From: Rehmannia glutinosa
Taxonomy: Eukaryota; Streptophyta; Magnoliopsida; Lamiales; Orobanchaceae
DNA length: 64,000 bases
Assembly (NCBI GenBank): GCA_016081115.2
Contig: CM071933.1
Coordinates: 58,914,660-58,978,659 of the forward strand
Direction: 5' to 3'
Shown here: positions 1 through 11,383 of the stretch, in pieces
How positions within the stretch are numbered: the stretch's first letter is position 1
How the letters are laid out: every line of letters starts with the position of its first letter
The notes under the pieces: generated by a model
What the model saw: the letters and a program-made list of their open reading frames with translations, nothing else
Told to the model about the DNA's origin: nothing
The model's database searches: none
Position numbers and translations under genes: made by a program

Positions 1-206
1 GAGTTTGTTCGTGTTCGACTTGATAAAATTACTTAATGTTTGTATTTGTACATGAACATATTCATATTCGAGTTTGTGTATTACGTAACTTTGTTGGTGA
101 ATAAGTATTTCAATTTTCCATTTGTAAATTAAATAATATTTCGTTTTATTAATTGAATCATAATCAAGCTATAGTTGAGCCCTTGACGAGTTTATTCATG
201 AGCTGT
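1..206. other. AT-rich intergenic flank
   Basis: AT-rich sequence with no open frame of note. It ends in the target site (CAATGAAC, 207-214) of the hAT element that follows. The same kind of sequence (GTTCA/ATTTGT-rich) resumes after that element at 4420, consistent with one interrupted stretch. Confidence 0.5.
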
Positions 207-214
207 CAATGAAC

Positions 215-3200
215 TAGGGATGACAATTTCGACCCGACCCACCCACGGGTACCCATCCCGTCCCATTTAGGTCACTCCGCCCCGTGACCCGGGGCGGGGC
301 GGGTTTGGTCTGGATATCACTTTCGCCCCATGGGTACCCGTCCCGCCTAGTATTTTTAATTTTAAAATATATTTTTGTCACGCCCCAGATGGGGACGCGA
401 CGACGATCAACAACTTAAACAGAAATAACTAAACAATCTAAACAATAATAACAAGACCCCCAAATGAAATAGAGTCTAAAGCAGTGGAAATAAACTACAA
501 GTACGGTACAAATTACAAATACATCCCAACAACATCCAAATAAGCTTATAGTCCAGAACTATCCAAATTAGCTTACAGTCCGAAGAAGGAAATAAAATAC
601 GCATCGAATCACAACTTAAATGTCAAAGGGTCCTACGCCCTTAAGTTACAGTCCAAAATGGAAAATGTAATAAAAGAAAGTCCAACATCAGCAGAAGCAA
701 AAGAAAACAAGTCCAACAAAAAAAATAGAAGGAAGTAAGTCCAACAGGCGGAGCACGGGCAATCAGTCTGTGGTAGGTTCGGCTTTTTCAACGTACTTCT
801 CATCTAGTCGTTAGAAAACATGAGGGGATGAGACAAAAATTCTCAATGGATGGGGTGATCGTGTGCAAGTGTGGCAATATATATAGTTATTGCAAGAAAA
901 GTGTTGTATGAAAAATGCGTGAGTCGTGATGCGTGGTTTCACACACAGTTCACAAGCATCGTGATAAATATACTTAATATAATATACTTATACAGTTTGA
1001 AGAAATAGGTCATGATCATACAAGCACTATGTGAATCAGGCAAGACAGGTAGGATTACATACAGAATGTAACGCCATTCCATGCAAGACAAGTAGTGGTT
1101 GCGTACGGGTTTGTAGCGCCAATCAATGCAATAGAAGTAGCGGTTGCGTACGGATTTGTAGCGCCAACCAAACAGGTCCGATTAACTCCAGAATCGTGTG
1201 GATCAGACAATGATTCCTTCGTTCTTCCTTGTAACTCCCCGAGCAAGATGGTCCAAGACCTGTCACCTTATCGCTCCATAGGCAAAAATAAATCCACAGT
1301 AGAGCTATCTAGGCCCGGATTGTCATAATCATGATTATACCTCAAGTACTACGACCCGCTTCCCTTGGACAAACTCCGTCCCTCAGTTACGGGATTAGGA
1401 CGATGGGGTCGAAGAGTGGAATAGCAGCCGAGCTACCCGGTTCCATCCCCGACGTATCCATTCCGACTATGAGCTCGACACACCAAGTTGACTTAGGCAG
1501 GAAATTAATTACAAGTTCAGGAAGTCAACCAGGCAGTCGAGTATATTGATTCAGGAAAGCAGTTCAAGAAAGTTTCCGAAATCGCGTGAGGCAATTATGG
1601 TGTTGCTGGAATTATATGGATGAAGATGATTATCGGGAGGATAAGTAATCTTCGATATCTTGAAGAATTAGGTGGGACATAAGTCCCATTATAGATTCGA
1701 AATCGCAAGACGAGGAAGTCGCCCCACGATCGCGTATTAATCGGTCAAGACGATCCGATAAGTCAAGAGATTTTGAGAAAATAAAATATTTTAATTAATT
1801 ATTAAAGTCAGAGGGTCCAGGGCTGTTTTAAAAGAACAAAATAATTTTGAGTTAGGTCCTTGTTAAAAAGAAAATTTACGATTAGCCCTAGTTTTGTAAA
1901 AATCAATACTTTTGGAGTTAAAAATTAAATAATTAAATGTCCCGACCTTTAAAATTATGAGGTCAGTTTCTAAATTCTCTAAATTGTTTAGAGATTTAGG
2001 TTTTTAAAGTTTTGAGGTCGAGTTTTTATAAAATTCTCACATCGGCCCCAAATTTGTTAAAATTGTCATTTTAGGACCTAAGTTTAAAATAATTGGAACT
2101 CACAAACCGGAAGGGTTTTAATGTGATTCCAGTTGTAAAATGTCACTAAGGTCAGTAGGATATTGGGACAAAAATAATTTTAAAAAAACAAGTATAGGTC
2201 CCTTCACTTTTAAAAATCTCATTTTTGTCTCATTTTAAAATAATTGCCTTTAAGGCTTTTAGGGGTCCAATTGTTATGACATTTGAACCTTGGGTCCAAA
2301 ATATCATTAAGTTATTGTTAATTAGTATTTCCAGGTACATGGACTGTATAAGTCCAGGAAATTTCATTTTGGTCCTCAAGTTTAATCTTTTACAATTTGG
2401 TCCCTCAATTTTTATAAAATTACTTTTCAAGCTCTACACACTTGGATTTTTGGAATACACCTAAAATATGTTATTTCCAGTCTCTTAAGAGTTAAAATTT
2501 CAAATTTCAAAATAAGGGGCTGGTACAGTTTCGAAAATTGCAATGTAGCCCTTAAACTTCTAAAATTTTACAATCTAGTCCTTGGGCTTTTAAAGGTTGA
2601 TTTTATTTACCTTAAAACTCTTAAAACTTTATTAAAATGTCCTGAACCTGAGTACAGTTCCAAAACTCAAAAATTACAGAGGGGTCCCTTAAGTTTTATT
2701 TTCTTGTAATTAAGTCCACCAACTTTCTATTTTTGCATTTTAAGTCCAAAAATTAAAATTTAATCAATTATGCTCGACTTGTCCAGATTATAAGTCATAT
2801 AAAACATGAATTTTAAGGATCATACACATGCATGTCCATTTCATACAAGAATTCATCAAATACAACAATAAAGTGTACATGCATGCACCAATTTTTCAAT
2901 AAATAGCATTTTTGAGCCATACTTGAGAATTTTTTCAACTTGATACATGAAATTGACATGCAATACATAATATATATATATATATATCAAGTGCTAAAAA
3001 TTAAAATACTACATGCATTTAGATAAAAACACCTAGAAGTTGAAAGGATTTTTCCACCCACCTTAAAAATGAATTTATTGGTGAAAAATGAAATAAATCA
3101 CTCTTGATGTAGAAGTGAATTAGGTCAGACCCTAAGTCAAGGAATATAAAAAAAATATAGGAGTTAGAAAAATGAGGTTAAAACTTAAGGAGAAGAAGAA

Positions 3201-4411
3201 AGAGGTGAAGAAATTTGATAAAACTACACTTACCTTGTGTAGTAGATGAAATGAGACTAGTAGATGTCTCAAAAATGGGTCTCCTTGCTCACTCTTAAAC
3301 CAACTCTTAAGGTCGGCCCCTAAAAATCCAAAAATGAAAATGGAGTATCAAAATTTGGAAAATAGAAAGAGAAGAAGAAAATGTACTAAAAATCCCATTT
3401 CTTACGTTATAGTCCAATTTCTCTTCAAAAATCTTGAAGTCCTTTTCAAGATGATGGTGAGGCTCTTAGTATCTTCCATGTCTTCTAAGTACACCTCAAA
3501 ATCAAAATCCAAACTTAATTTAAGAGGTGAAAAGGGATGAGCTAGAAGATACCAAGATGAATGAAGAATAAAATTTCTTTGAATGTTTGAATGGAATGTT
3601 AGGAAGACTCCAACACATTGGAAGATTTAATATTAAAGAATTGATTTATAAGATATTGTGTATAAGGTTTGTATTAATGGTGTAATTATACATAAGATGA
3701 ATAATATAAGGTGTAAATGTACAAGAGTTGGGAGATATTTCTACACCAAAAATCTCATGTTGGCTGACCACTATAGGGGTATTTGTGGTATCCATATATT
3801 TTTTTTTTGTCCCAAAATTGATGATAATAGATGAATAATATCAATCTCCAAAATAAATAGTGATTTCCTTGATCACTTATAAGTCTCATGATCACTTATT
3901 CTAAATCAAATTCTTAATTAGATAAGGTATAAGTCTCTAAAATAAATAGTCTCTTAAATTTCTAAGGTGACTAATAAATACACAAATAATAATAATGATC
4001 AATCAAGTGACCATTAATGTGAAATAGAATTAATAAATGATTATGATCACAAGTAATAAATAAAAATGAAATTAAATGTGAAATATATTTATTATTAATA
4101 TTTACCCGTCAAAGTGACACGGTAAAACAGTCAAAATAGTACATAGACGATAAGTGAATAGATACACGCTCGAATAAAAATCGAGGGCTTCATAATTTCA
4201 ATATATATTTTGCATATATAATATATATTATAATATAATTTTGATGTATTCTTATATTATATCTGATATTTAGAAATTGATAATAATAAATTTTTTAAAT
4301 AATATTTTATAAATATATTTTTTCATTTTTTTTCAACTTTTTTTATTTAATTTAATATAAAATGGGGTAGAACGGGTCGACCTTCCTCGACCCGCCCCAT
4401 TGCCATCCCTA
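215..4411. mobile_element. Non-autonomous hAT-superfamily element, enlarged by an internal insertion
   Basis: The left end reads TAGGGATGACAAT and the right end is its near-perfect inverted copy (ATTGCCATCCCTA), matching at 12 of 13 positions. The element is flanked by an exact 8-bp duplication CAATGAAC at 207-214 and 4412-4419. An 8-bp duplication with a TAGGGRTGNCAA-type terminus is the hAT signature. The outer 160-220 bp on each side are subterminal sequence, GC-rich near the tips with repeated CCCGNCCC motifs. No transposase ORF is visible. Most of the 4.2 kb is probably a later insertion (376-4192), which would leave a hAT element of about 380 bp, an ordinary MITE size. Confidence 0.8.
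376..4192 (-). repeat. Candidate solo LTR (Ty3/gypsy-like, reverse orientation) inside the hAT element
   Basis: Read on the minus strand this block starts TGAAGCCCTCG and ends GGGGCGTGACA, so it has canonical TG...CA LTR borders. It contains no pol coding sequence. The interior resembles a plant gypsy LTR: a minus-strand stretch around 810-860 about guarding-length GAGACA/CCATTGAGAA wording, and many loosely repeated GGTCC/AAGTCC segments between 1800 and 2770. At 3.8 kb it is long for an LTR. I could not find a convincing 5-bp target duplication (left ATTTT, right TAATT). The nesting is inferred from composition and border bases. Confidence 0.4.
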
Positions 4412-4419
4412 CAATGAAC

Positions 4420-5049
4420 GAGTATACAATTGTTCAATCTATGTTCATTTATAAAACAACCCCTAAATTTTTTTCATTTATGCTCGTTTAACTAAATAAA
4501 CAAACATAAACGAATGCTTGCAAAGTTATTCATGAGTTTTATGCCGAACGCACATAGGTTGAGGTGGGGTAGGTCCCATATTAGGGGAAGATACATTGTT
4601 GTGGAGAGCATACAAGTAGCTCCACAATTTCCAGAGAAATTAGATGTTGTGCATTTCTTGAATGGACTAGACGGCGCACAAGATCTTGAGGAAATTGTGG
4701 GAATACCCACATTTGGATTGGTCAACTTCTTTTTTGACCAAAAAGATAAAATACCATCTTTTCTACCCATTTTTGGTGGTCTTTTACCTAAATACCCTTA
4801 ATTACCCTAAAAGTAGGTGGGTTCTTTTATTTCCTCTCTCTCTCTGTCTGTCTCTCTCTCCTCCTTTATACACAACACGTAATGTTCTTAGGAATTATCT
4901 CCCTTGATTTTTTTTTTGAGACTTAGGAATTATTAAGCATGTAATGTTCTTTGTCTGAGTACATATCGTGTAAATATATAACACGATATATAAATATATC
5001 GTGTTATCATGTTATAGTATATATATATAACACGATAAGTCGTATCACG

Positions 5050-5050
<1 letters not shown>
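4420..5050. other. Intergenic stretch, no gene recognised
   Basis: One open frame of 95 codons (4514-4801, plus strand) lacks similarity to any family I recognise and probably arises by chance. A TC-rich microsatellite lies at about 4833-4862. From about 4965 the sequence is built of repeated TATAACACGATA/ATCGTGTTATA palindromic words leading into a pure TA run. Related words recur at 7286-7390, so these two stretches were probably one locus before the two elements between them inserted. Confidence 0.4.
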
Positions 5051-5138
<88 letters not shown>

Positions 5139-5143
5139 GAGAG
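5051..5143. repeat. Compound microsatellite (TA)n(GA)n
   Basis: About 20 uninterrupted TA units (5051-5090) are followed by about 25 GA units with one interruption. This tract forms the left boundary of the element at 5142-6279. TA runs also sit between that element and its neighbour (6280-6290) and to the right of the neighbour (7255-7286). Confidence 0.9.
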
Positions 5144-6279
5144 GATTATATGAGACCACCTCTTAGGGTAAGTCCATAGGGACCAATCCTAGCCACATAT
5201 CTAGATTTTTCAATGGTTGTGATTTTAGAGCTAAAAATTCAGATTAAATGTTGGTAATTAGAGAAAGGGGTAAATTAGTCATCCTACAAAATTACCCAAT
5301 ATTCATGGGATTCTATTCACATTATGATCACACAATCTATGCAAATCTCACATCAAATTCAACGCGAACAAATCTCATCTTTCTTCTTCTTCAACGCACT
5401 ATTGTGAGAAATCATTCATCATTCTTCTTCAACGCACTATTGTGTGAAAAATGTTGCAGACAATTTGCCATAGTTGCTAGAGCTTGACTTCAGTTCGAAG
5501 TTTGCTTATGAAGATGTAATTTGTTGCTTGTGTAGATGTGTCGTGGTGCTTTTATATACCATTAACTACATAAGCAAGTCATAAGCAACAAATCCATACT
5601 ACATAAGCAACAATCCGATACTACATAAGCAACAAATATACACTACGTATGCACCACGAATACATTAACTACATAAGCAAGTCATAGCAACAACCCATAC
5701 TACATAAGCAACAAGTCTATACTACATAAGCAACGAATATACACTACGTATGCACCACGAATACATTAACTACATAAGCAAGTCATAAGCAACAAACTCA
5801 TACTACATAAGCAACAAGTCTATATTACATAAGCAACGAATATACACTATATATGCACTACGAATACATTAACTACATAAGCAAGTCATAAGCAACAAAC
5901 CCATACTACATAAGCGATAAGCCTATACTACATAAGCAATGAATATACACTACACATACATCACAGATACATTAACTACATAAGCAAGTCATAAGCAACA
6001 ACCCTATACTACATAAGCAAAAGAGAATTTTTTTTGAAACTGAAACGCTGGAGAGAGAGTGTGCGTGAAGAGTGGGTGAAATCGCGTGAAAGAGGGAATG
6101 AAATCTTAGTAACTTATTCTAAAGTGTCAAATTACCATCCTACCTTTTTAATTGCTGAAACAAAAAAATAAACATAAAAAAGCCCTAAAAATCTGGACCA
6201 CCCAAAATTGTTGATCTATGGTTAGGATGTGTCCCCATGGACTCACCCCAAGTAGGAGGATCTATTTGATCCATATCCT
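5142..6279. mobile_element. Microsatellite-associated inverted-repeat element A (Micron-like)
   Basis: The left end begins AGGATTATATGAGACC and contains GTCCATAGGGACC. The right end read on the opposite strand begins AGGATATGGATCAAAT and contains GTCCATGGGGAC, giving an imperfect inverted repeat of about 50 bp. The element sits between TA/GA runs rather than between a fixed short duplication. It shares its termini with element B (6291-7254), but the interiors differ. It has no coding capacity. Insertion into TA microsatellites with no other duplication is known for Micron-type plant MITEs; assignment to that class is inference. Confidence 0.6.
5564..6022. repeat. Internal minisatellite of element A, about 103-bp unit
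   Basis: Units begin with AACTACATAAGCAAGTCA at 5564, 5667, 5768, 5871 and 5974, giving periods of 103, 101, 103 and 103 bp and about 4.5 copies. Each unit is itself made of shorter repeats of CTACATAAGCAA (roughly 20-25 bp), so it is a higher-order repeat. Units differ by scattered substitutions. No reading frame is conserved. Confidence 0.9.
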
Positions 6280-6290
6280 ATATATATATA

Positions 6291-7251
6291 GGGATTGGTT
6301 CAAATGAGACCAATCCCTTTAGGTTAGTCCATAAGAACACTTATGGACTCTTAATTTAAAATTTTGGATGGTGTAGATCATTTTAGTTAATTTAGGCATA
6401 TAAGAGTATAATTGTACTTTTATATTTAATTAGTTATGTTAATTGGACGGTTATTAGCTATATTTAAGGAAACATAATCCTATATTTTCAGTTACCCAAT
6501 TTTTAGGGAGGAAAAATCATCAAACTTCAATCGTTTTTTTCAAAATTGATAATTATTTCCGCCATATTTGTGAACAATCATTTTATTGTATACTTAGTTC
6601 AGTGGACTTATATACTTAGTCATGTTTTATTGTATATTTAGTTCAGTGGATTTGTATACTTGGTTCAGTGGAATCGTATTCTTAGTTTAGTAAGTAGTTT
6701 AGTGAATTTGTATACTTAGTTCTGTGGATTTGTATACTTAGTTCAATGGAATTGTATACTTAGTTATAAAAGTAATTCAGTGTAATTGTATACTTAGTTA
6801 AATGTTTCTGTATACTTAGTATTATTTTAATGTATAGTTAGTTCAATGTAATTGTATACTTAGTTAAATATTTTTGTATAGTTAATTGTTTATGTATACT
6901 TAGTAATGTTTTAATGTATAGTTAGTTTAGTGTAATTGTATACTTTTCATTAATTGTTGCACAATTTTGTTGCCATATTTGAACAATTTGCAGGTTCGAA
7001 TAGGAAGGTAGAGAAAGGAAAGGTGAATCGCTTGATTATGGGGACGTGATCAATACAAAATCACACCCCTAATTTTTAGGAAGCGGTTACTATATTTAAT
7101 TTCCTGGATTCCTATTTTATCCCTTCTGTTGTATACTTACTTATGAAATATTGTATATATTGTAATATATCTTGGCCATTGATTTACTATTTGGATGGTG
7201 TAGATTTGGTCATATGGACTAACCTAGGAGGGTGGTCTCACGGGATCCTCT

Positions 7252-7254
<3 letters not shown>
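6291..7254. mobile_element. Microsatellite-associated inverted-repeat element B (sister of A)
   Basis: The left end starts GGGATTGGTTCAAATGAGACC, continuing to AGGTTAGTCCATAAG. The right end on the other strand starts GGGAGAGGATCCCGTGAGACC and continues to AGGTTAGTCCATATG, an inverted repeat of about 50 bp. TA runs flank both sides (6280-6290 and 7255-7286). The termini match element A in the GAGACCA and TAGTCCATA blocks, so the two belong to one family. No coding capacity. Confidence 0.65.
6580..6960. repeat. Internal minisatellite of element B, about 24-26-bp unit
   Basis: Roughly fifteen irregular units of the form TTGTATACTTAGTTCAGTGGA occur, each with GTATACTTAGT as the most constant core. 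Unit length drifts and some units are truncated. The unit sequence is unrelated to the 103-bp repeat of sister element A. Confidence 0.8.
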
Positions 7255-7287
<33 letters not shown>

Positions 7288-7678
7288 CGTGATAATGGTT
7301 ATATATCATGATAAACCCTTCGTCTTCCCCGTCCAACCCTTATCATGTTATATATATAACGTGATAAGGGTTATATATCGTGATAACCCCTTCGTCTTCC
7401 CCGTTCCACCCCCAAAATCAGTCGAATAAACCAGTTGAACAACCCTTTCAAACCCTAATCCAAGGTCTCAAACATTCAAAGGCCTAAATCCATAAATCCC
7501 TTTCAGTGTTGGGAGAAGTTTAAATTGGGAATAGTGAAAGTTAAATCTGAGAAGATATATTTGAATGTTTTTAAAATTTGAGTATTTTTAAATTAAGGCA
7601 TTTCGGTCATTGTGGGTAAACAAGTAGTGTATTTGAAAAAGTTGTAACAAGGAAACTAATTGAAATATCCTCTAATAT
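7255..7678. other. TA run, short direct duplication and flank of the Tekay insertion
   Basis: A TA run (7255-7286) is followed by two imperfect direct copies of a segment of about 60-70 bp (about 7285-7356 and 7357-7412), each with CGTGATAA and CCCTTCGTCTTCCCCGT. The rest (7413-7673) shows no ORF or recognisable element. 7674-7678 (AATAT) is the left target duplication of the following retrotransposon. Sequence left of this point was probably contiguous with 16763 onward, that is, the NAC 3' flank, before insertion. Confidence 0.5.
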
Positions 7679-8708
7679 TGTAGCATTTTTTATGTTATTA
7701 GCATAATTACTATTACAAGTTATATTTAATTTTCTATCAATGATATATGACGTTTTGGGCTGTTAAAATAATTTAGTTCAAACCTTTTTTCTTTTTATAT
7801 TTTTTTATTAGCCCAACCCTAAATTTATTTTATTTAAAGCCTAATCCAATATTCAAGCCTTTAAAGTTAGTAAACCCAAGCCCATTTGACTGATATGTTT
7901 AACTTATCAGGATTCAGAATTCTGTACAAGAAATTACGTTTCTTAACCCACGTTCCTAAAACTTCCACTCCACTACTATGGTTATATGCCACCCTCAACA
8001 ATAAGGAGTTACAATCAGTTTTCTAGACACGATGGAAATTGCAGTTGCATTTGTAGAGCTATAAAACAGAAATCACAAGACATATGCAGAGATATTTTTT
8101 TTCCTTTCTCACGTCTGCAAAATTGTGGGAGAGAAGGTAAACTGACTTATTCATTTCTCACAATTTCTCAACATTCACTTGTCTTCTTTCCAACTTGTCT
8201 TCTCTCATTCCTCAAACCCGACACACCGAGCCTACCACGCATATTTTTTTTTCATTCAACGTAAAAACCCAGATTTTACAACTCTCGGGTTGTTCCATCG
8301 CGACAGCTGGTATATCCGACCTACTGTGCGTATGCGCGAGAGAGGAACTGGATTGCCGGTGGTGGTGTTGGGGAGAAAAGAAGAAATGATAAGAAAAAAA
8401 AAGAAAGAAAACAGAGAGGAAGAAGAATGGCGACAGAGAGGCTGGGAAATGGAAAGAAGGAAATTAAGAGAAATGGGGGAAAAGAGATATGGGGACCACA
8501 TTTGTCCACTACCATTTGTCTTCAAGCCAAAACCAAACTATTTTTTTTTAAGTTTCCAGATTTTTTTTAAAAACCCATCCAAACTTGTGGAACCCATTTG
8601 ATGTTTCTTTATATGTAGAATCTCTTTGATTTTCTTTTATCTATTTCTAAATATACACACACATGCACCATACATATTATATATGTGTTTACATACGCAC
8701 ACGCCAGA

Positions 8709-8755
<47 letters not shown>

Positions 8756-9493
8756 CTATATGTTTATATAAATATATATTATAATTATTAGTATATTTAT
8801 AAGTCAAATTCTAAGAGTAGGCTATTTGTTTTACTAGGAGTCGAGTTCGTAGAGAATCACGGATACTAAGGACAGAAGCGCATCACTTTAATTGCTCGTT
8901 TCATCATTTCAAGGTGGGGATTTTATTTCTATGCAATCGCATTGCTCAATTGTTACATGTTTTATTTTCGAGTTTGTCGCATTATGATACATGTTACATG
9001 TCAGTTAGTCTACGGGCTCATGATATTTCGTGGAGAAATTCACGTTAAACACAGTCATTATTTCATGGAGCAATCCACGTTAAACAAGTCGTGGGCCAAT
9101 GCACGTAAAACAAGTTACATGTTACCTCTTTGTTAATATAATTTTTTTTATGCTAAGATAAATTAGTCCCCACATTGAAGTTGTTACTCACCCTTACTAT
9201 AACCAATCTTGCAGGCTGAGGGAGCTTGGTGATTTGCTGGGGAAGGATGCTTAAGCTCAAAAGATTTTTAAACTAAATTAATTTAAATTCCAGATTAGAG
9301 ATGTTTTATATTTTAAAGTCGGACAAGTCCTATTTCAGTTTACTTTAGGGATAGTATTTACAATTGGTTGATTTACTAATATTTACTTCAGTCTTACTAA
9401 AAACGCTTCCATGATATTTTTCGTTAAATGTTTATAATATTTTAGTATTCATGATTTTGTAAAACTTTATTATAGAAATTTGGGGTCGTTACA
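7679..9493 (+). repeat. 5' LTR of the Tekay-like element
   Basis: 1815 bp, beginning TGTAGCATTTTTT and ending GGGGTCGTTACA. It aligns along its length with the 3' LTR (14863-16757) but lacks about 25 bp and about 70 bp near its start. It carries a longer TA run (8710-8745) than the 3' copy, and scattered substitutions. ORFs within it on either strand recur in the 3' LTR and are not genes. Confidence 0.92.
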
Positions 9494-9496
9494 TAG

Positions 9497-9508
9497 TGGT
9501 ATCAGAGC
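9497..9508 (+). other. Primer binding site (initiator tRNA-Met type)
   Basis: TGGTATCAGAGC starts three bases after the 5' LTR. It is the standard complement to the 3' end of plant initiator methionine tRNA, used to prime minus-strand DNA synthesis. Confidence 0.9.
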
Positions 9509-9745
9509 AAGGCTTATGATTCTGTAGACTTCTGTTTTTTCAAAAAAAAAAATCTCCTTTATAATAAATAATAATTAGGCATCCACCCCTCAGCGTAAGG
9601 CCAGCTCCAACAGGTAAATTTTACATAGATATTTTGAAATGCAGTTATGTATATTGTATATGTGATGATGCATGTGTTCGTTATATTTGATAGTTTGAAT
9701 CATAGATAAATATATTCACATACTTAGAACCATTAGTGATAGTAG

Positions 9746-10168
9746 ATGGACCGCATGCGTAAGACTGCTAGGAAGTCCGTACCATGTCCCCTCGCCCAAA
9801 CTCGTCATAGAGTGTGAGATTTCCGTGACTATCAAAGGGTTGACCATCATGATGCTGGTGACCATATCACAACTATGGCAAGGATGTTTGGCAGAGTTAA
9901 ACAAGATGGAGTGACCGATTATTTTGCTGTTGTGAAGCTAATGGAAACCATGCCTTTTGAATGGCGCGGTCGAGCAAGGACATTAATTCATGATATGATG
10001 ATTATCACTACAGCTGCTGAGATCCCTGTGATCAGATATGCGGATTATTCAGCTGCACTCTATCAGATGTGGCTCACAGAGCAGATAGAATCGGATGACG
10101 AGGAGGAAGACCTAGTTGAGGATCCTATTGACGAGCCAGAATCAGTTGGGGGAAATACTGATACTTGA
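9746..10168 (+). pseudogene. Extra ORF between primer site and gag, unknown product, one stop
   Basis: From ATG 9746 a single frame runs 141 codons to 10168, interrupted only by TGA at 9815-9817. The longest uninterrupted part is 97 codons from ATG 9875. The product has a basic N-terminus (MDRMRKTARK), a central segment with MPFEWRGRAR, and a strongly acidic tail (ESDDEEEDLVEDPIDEPE). I recognise no domain. It is not the gag core, which follows at 10422. Extra ORFs upstream of gag are known in some plant gypsy lineages, but I cannot assign this one. A chance origin is possible, though the long frame across the stop argues against it. Confidence 0.45.
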
Positions 10169-10421
10169 TGGGGTTATCGACAGTGGATGTAGAAGTTTAT
10201 TAGTTTATAGTACTTATTCGTATGTTTAGTTTGTTTTATTCTGGTTGATTTCTTTTATGTATCCTCTAGAAGGACTTTATATATATAATAGTGGAAATTC
10301 TCTATCTAGTGCTTGAGTTCATTTATTTATTGATAATTATCGATTGAACGTTATATAGTATGTTGATCTCTTCGTATTTACGACTTCGTAATAACGACAT
10401 TAATTTTCTGAAAATAGGAGA

Positions 10422-11380
10422 ATGCCACCTAGAAGAGAATTTCTAGATAGGAATCAAGTCCCGATCGGACCTAGTACGATGGCTGCTGGTGGTGCTGGGA
10501 ATATCGCACATCATTTGAACCACGGAATGGAATACACTAATAACCAGTCCCATATGGTCGAACAGTTTCGTCGATACTCGCCACCAAGGTTCACAGGTCG
10601 TGAAGATCCCTCCTACGTGGAAGGATGGTTCCGAACTTTGGAGAGAACCTTTCGACTCATTGGTTGCACCGATGCACAAAGGGTTATTTGCGCAGAATAT
10701 CAACTTGCTGAAGATGCAGACCGGTGGTGGGAAGGTTATTGGAGGATGAGACCTATTGAAGAAAGGGATACTTTATCTTGGAATGCTTTTAAAGATATCG
10801 TCAAGGGACAATACTACCCTCAGTTTTATCGAGAACAAAAAGAGCACGAGTTTTGGAATCTGAAGCAAGAAGGGTTGACTGTAACAGAGTATGAGAGGAA
10901 ATTCAACGACCTAAGTTTCTTTGCCACACACTTGGTGGATTCAGATTCTAAGAAAGCACGGAGGTTTCGCACGGGTTTACGACCAAGGATCCGTCATATT
11001 CTTACTAGCCATGGAGACTTATCATATGCTGAGACAGTGAAACGGGCTCAAGAGATAGCTGCAAGTCACGACATGGAAACTAAAGAGGCTGAAATCTTGG
11101 GAAAGAGGAAATGACAAGGATCCAGTCAAAATAAGGGTGGAAATCGAACATAAATCGAAGCGGGAAAAACACGGAAAAATCAAGTAAGGATGTAACCTAA
11201 CAATCGCCTAACAAGCCCATATGTGCCAACTGTGGAAAGAATCACGGGGGAGAGTGTCTAGCTGGACAGGGAAGATGTTTTCGATGTAAGAAGCCATGGC
11301 ATAGAGTCTATGAGTGCCCCCTTAACAACCTTGAGCGTGGGAACACAGGTCAGACCTCAGGAGGGAATGCTCGGGTATTT
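10422..11380 (+). pseudogene. gag polyprotein of the Tekay-like element, frameshifted
   Basis: The ATG at 10422 opens 230 codons that end at 11114. They hold the retrotransposon gag core: RRYSPPRFTGREDP near residue 50, ADRWWEGYWR near residue 100, then QYYPQFYREQKEHEF and LTVTEYERKFNDLS. This protein forms the capsid-like particle. The nucleocapsid part follows in another frame (11222-11380): a zinc knuckle CFRCKKPWHRVYEC with the intact CX2CX4HX4C pattern, preceded by a cysteine-rich CANCGKNHGGEC segment. A frameshift between 11112 and 11222 therefore separates capsid from nucleocapsid. The knuckle is in the same frame as the downstream protease, as expected for a gag-pol fusion. Confidence 0.88.
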
Positions 11381-11383
11381 GCA

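Noticed and set aside
376..4192. A transposase gene for the hAT element
   Set aside because: No ORF longer than about 95 codons and no hAT dimerisation or DDE-like motif in the interval.
4514..4801. 95-codon plus-strand ORF outside elements
   Set aside because: No motif or family wording recognised, overlaps an equally long antisense frame, and has no splice or promoter context.
5564..6022. CRISPR-like regular repeats
   Set aside because: Whole units repeat without unique spacers, the sequence is plant nuclear DNA, and no cas genes are present.
8195..8601. Overlapping ORFs of 64-140 codons on both strands
   Set aside because: They lie in the 5' LTR and recur at 15468-15918 in the 3' LTR; Lys/Glu-rich runs come from purine-rich sequence.
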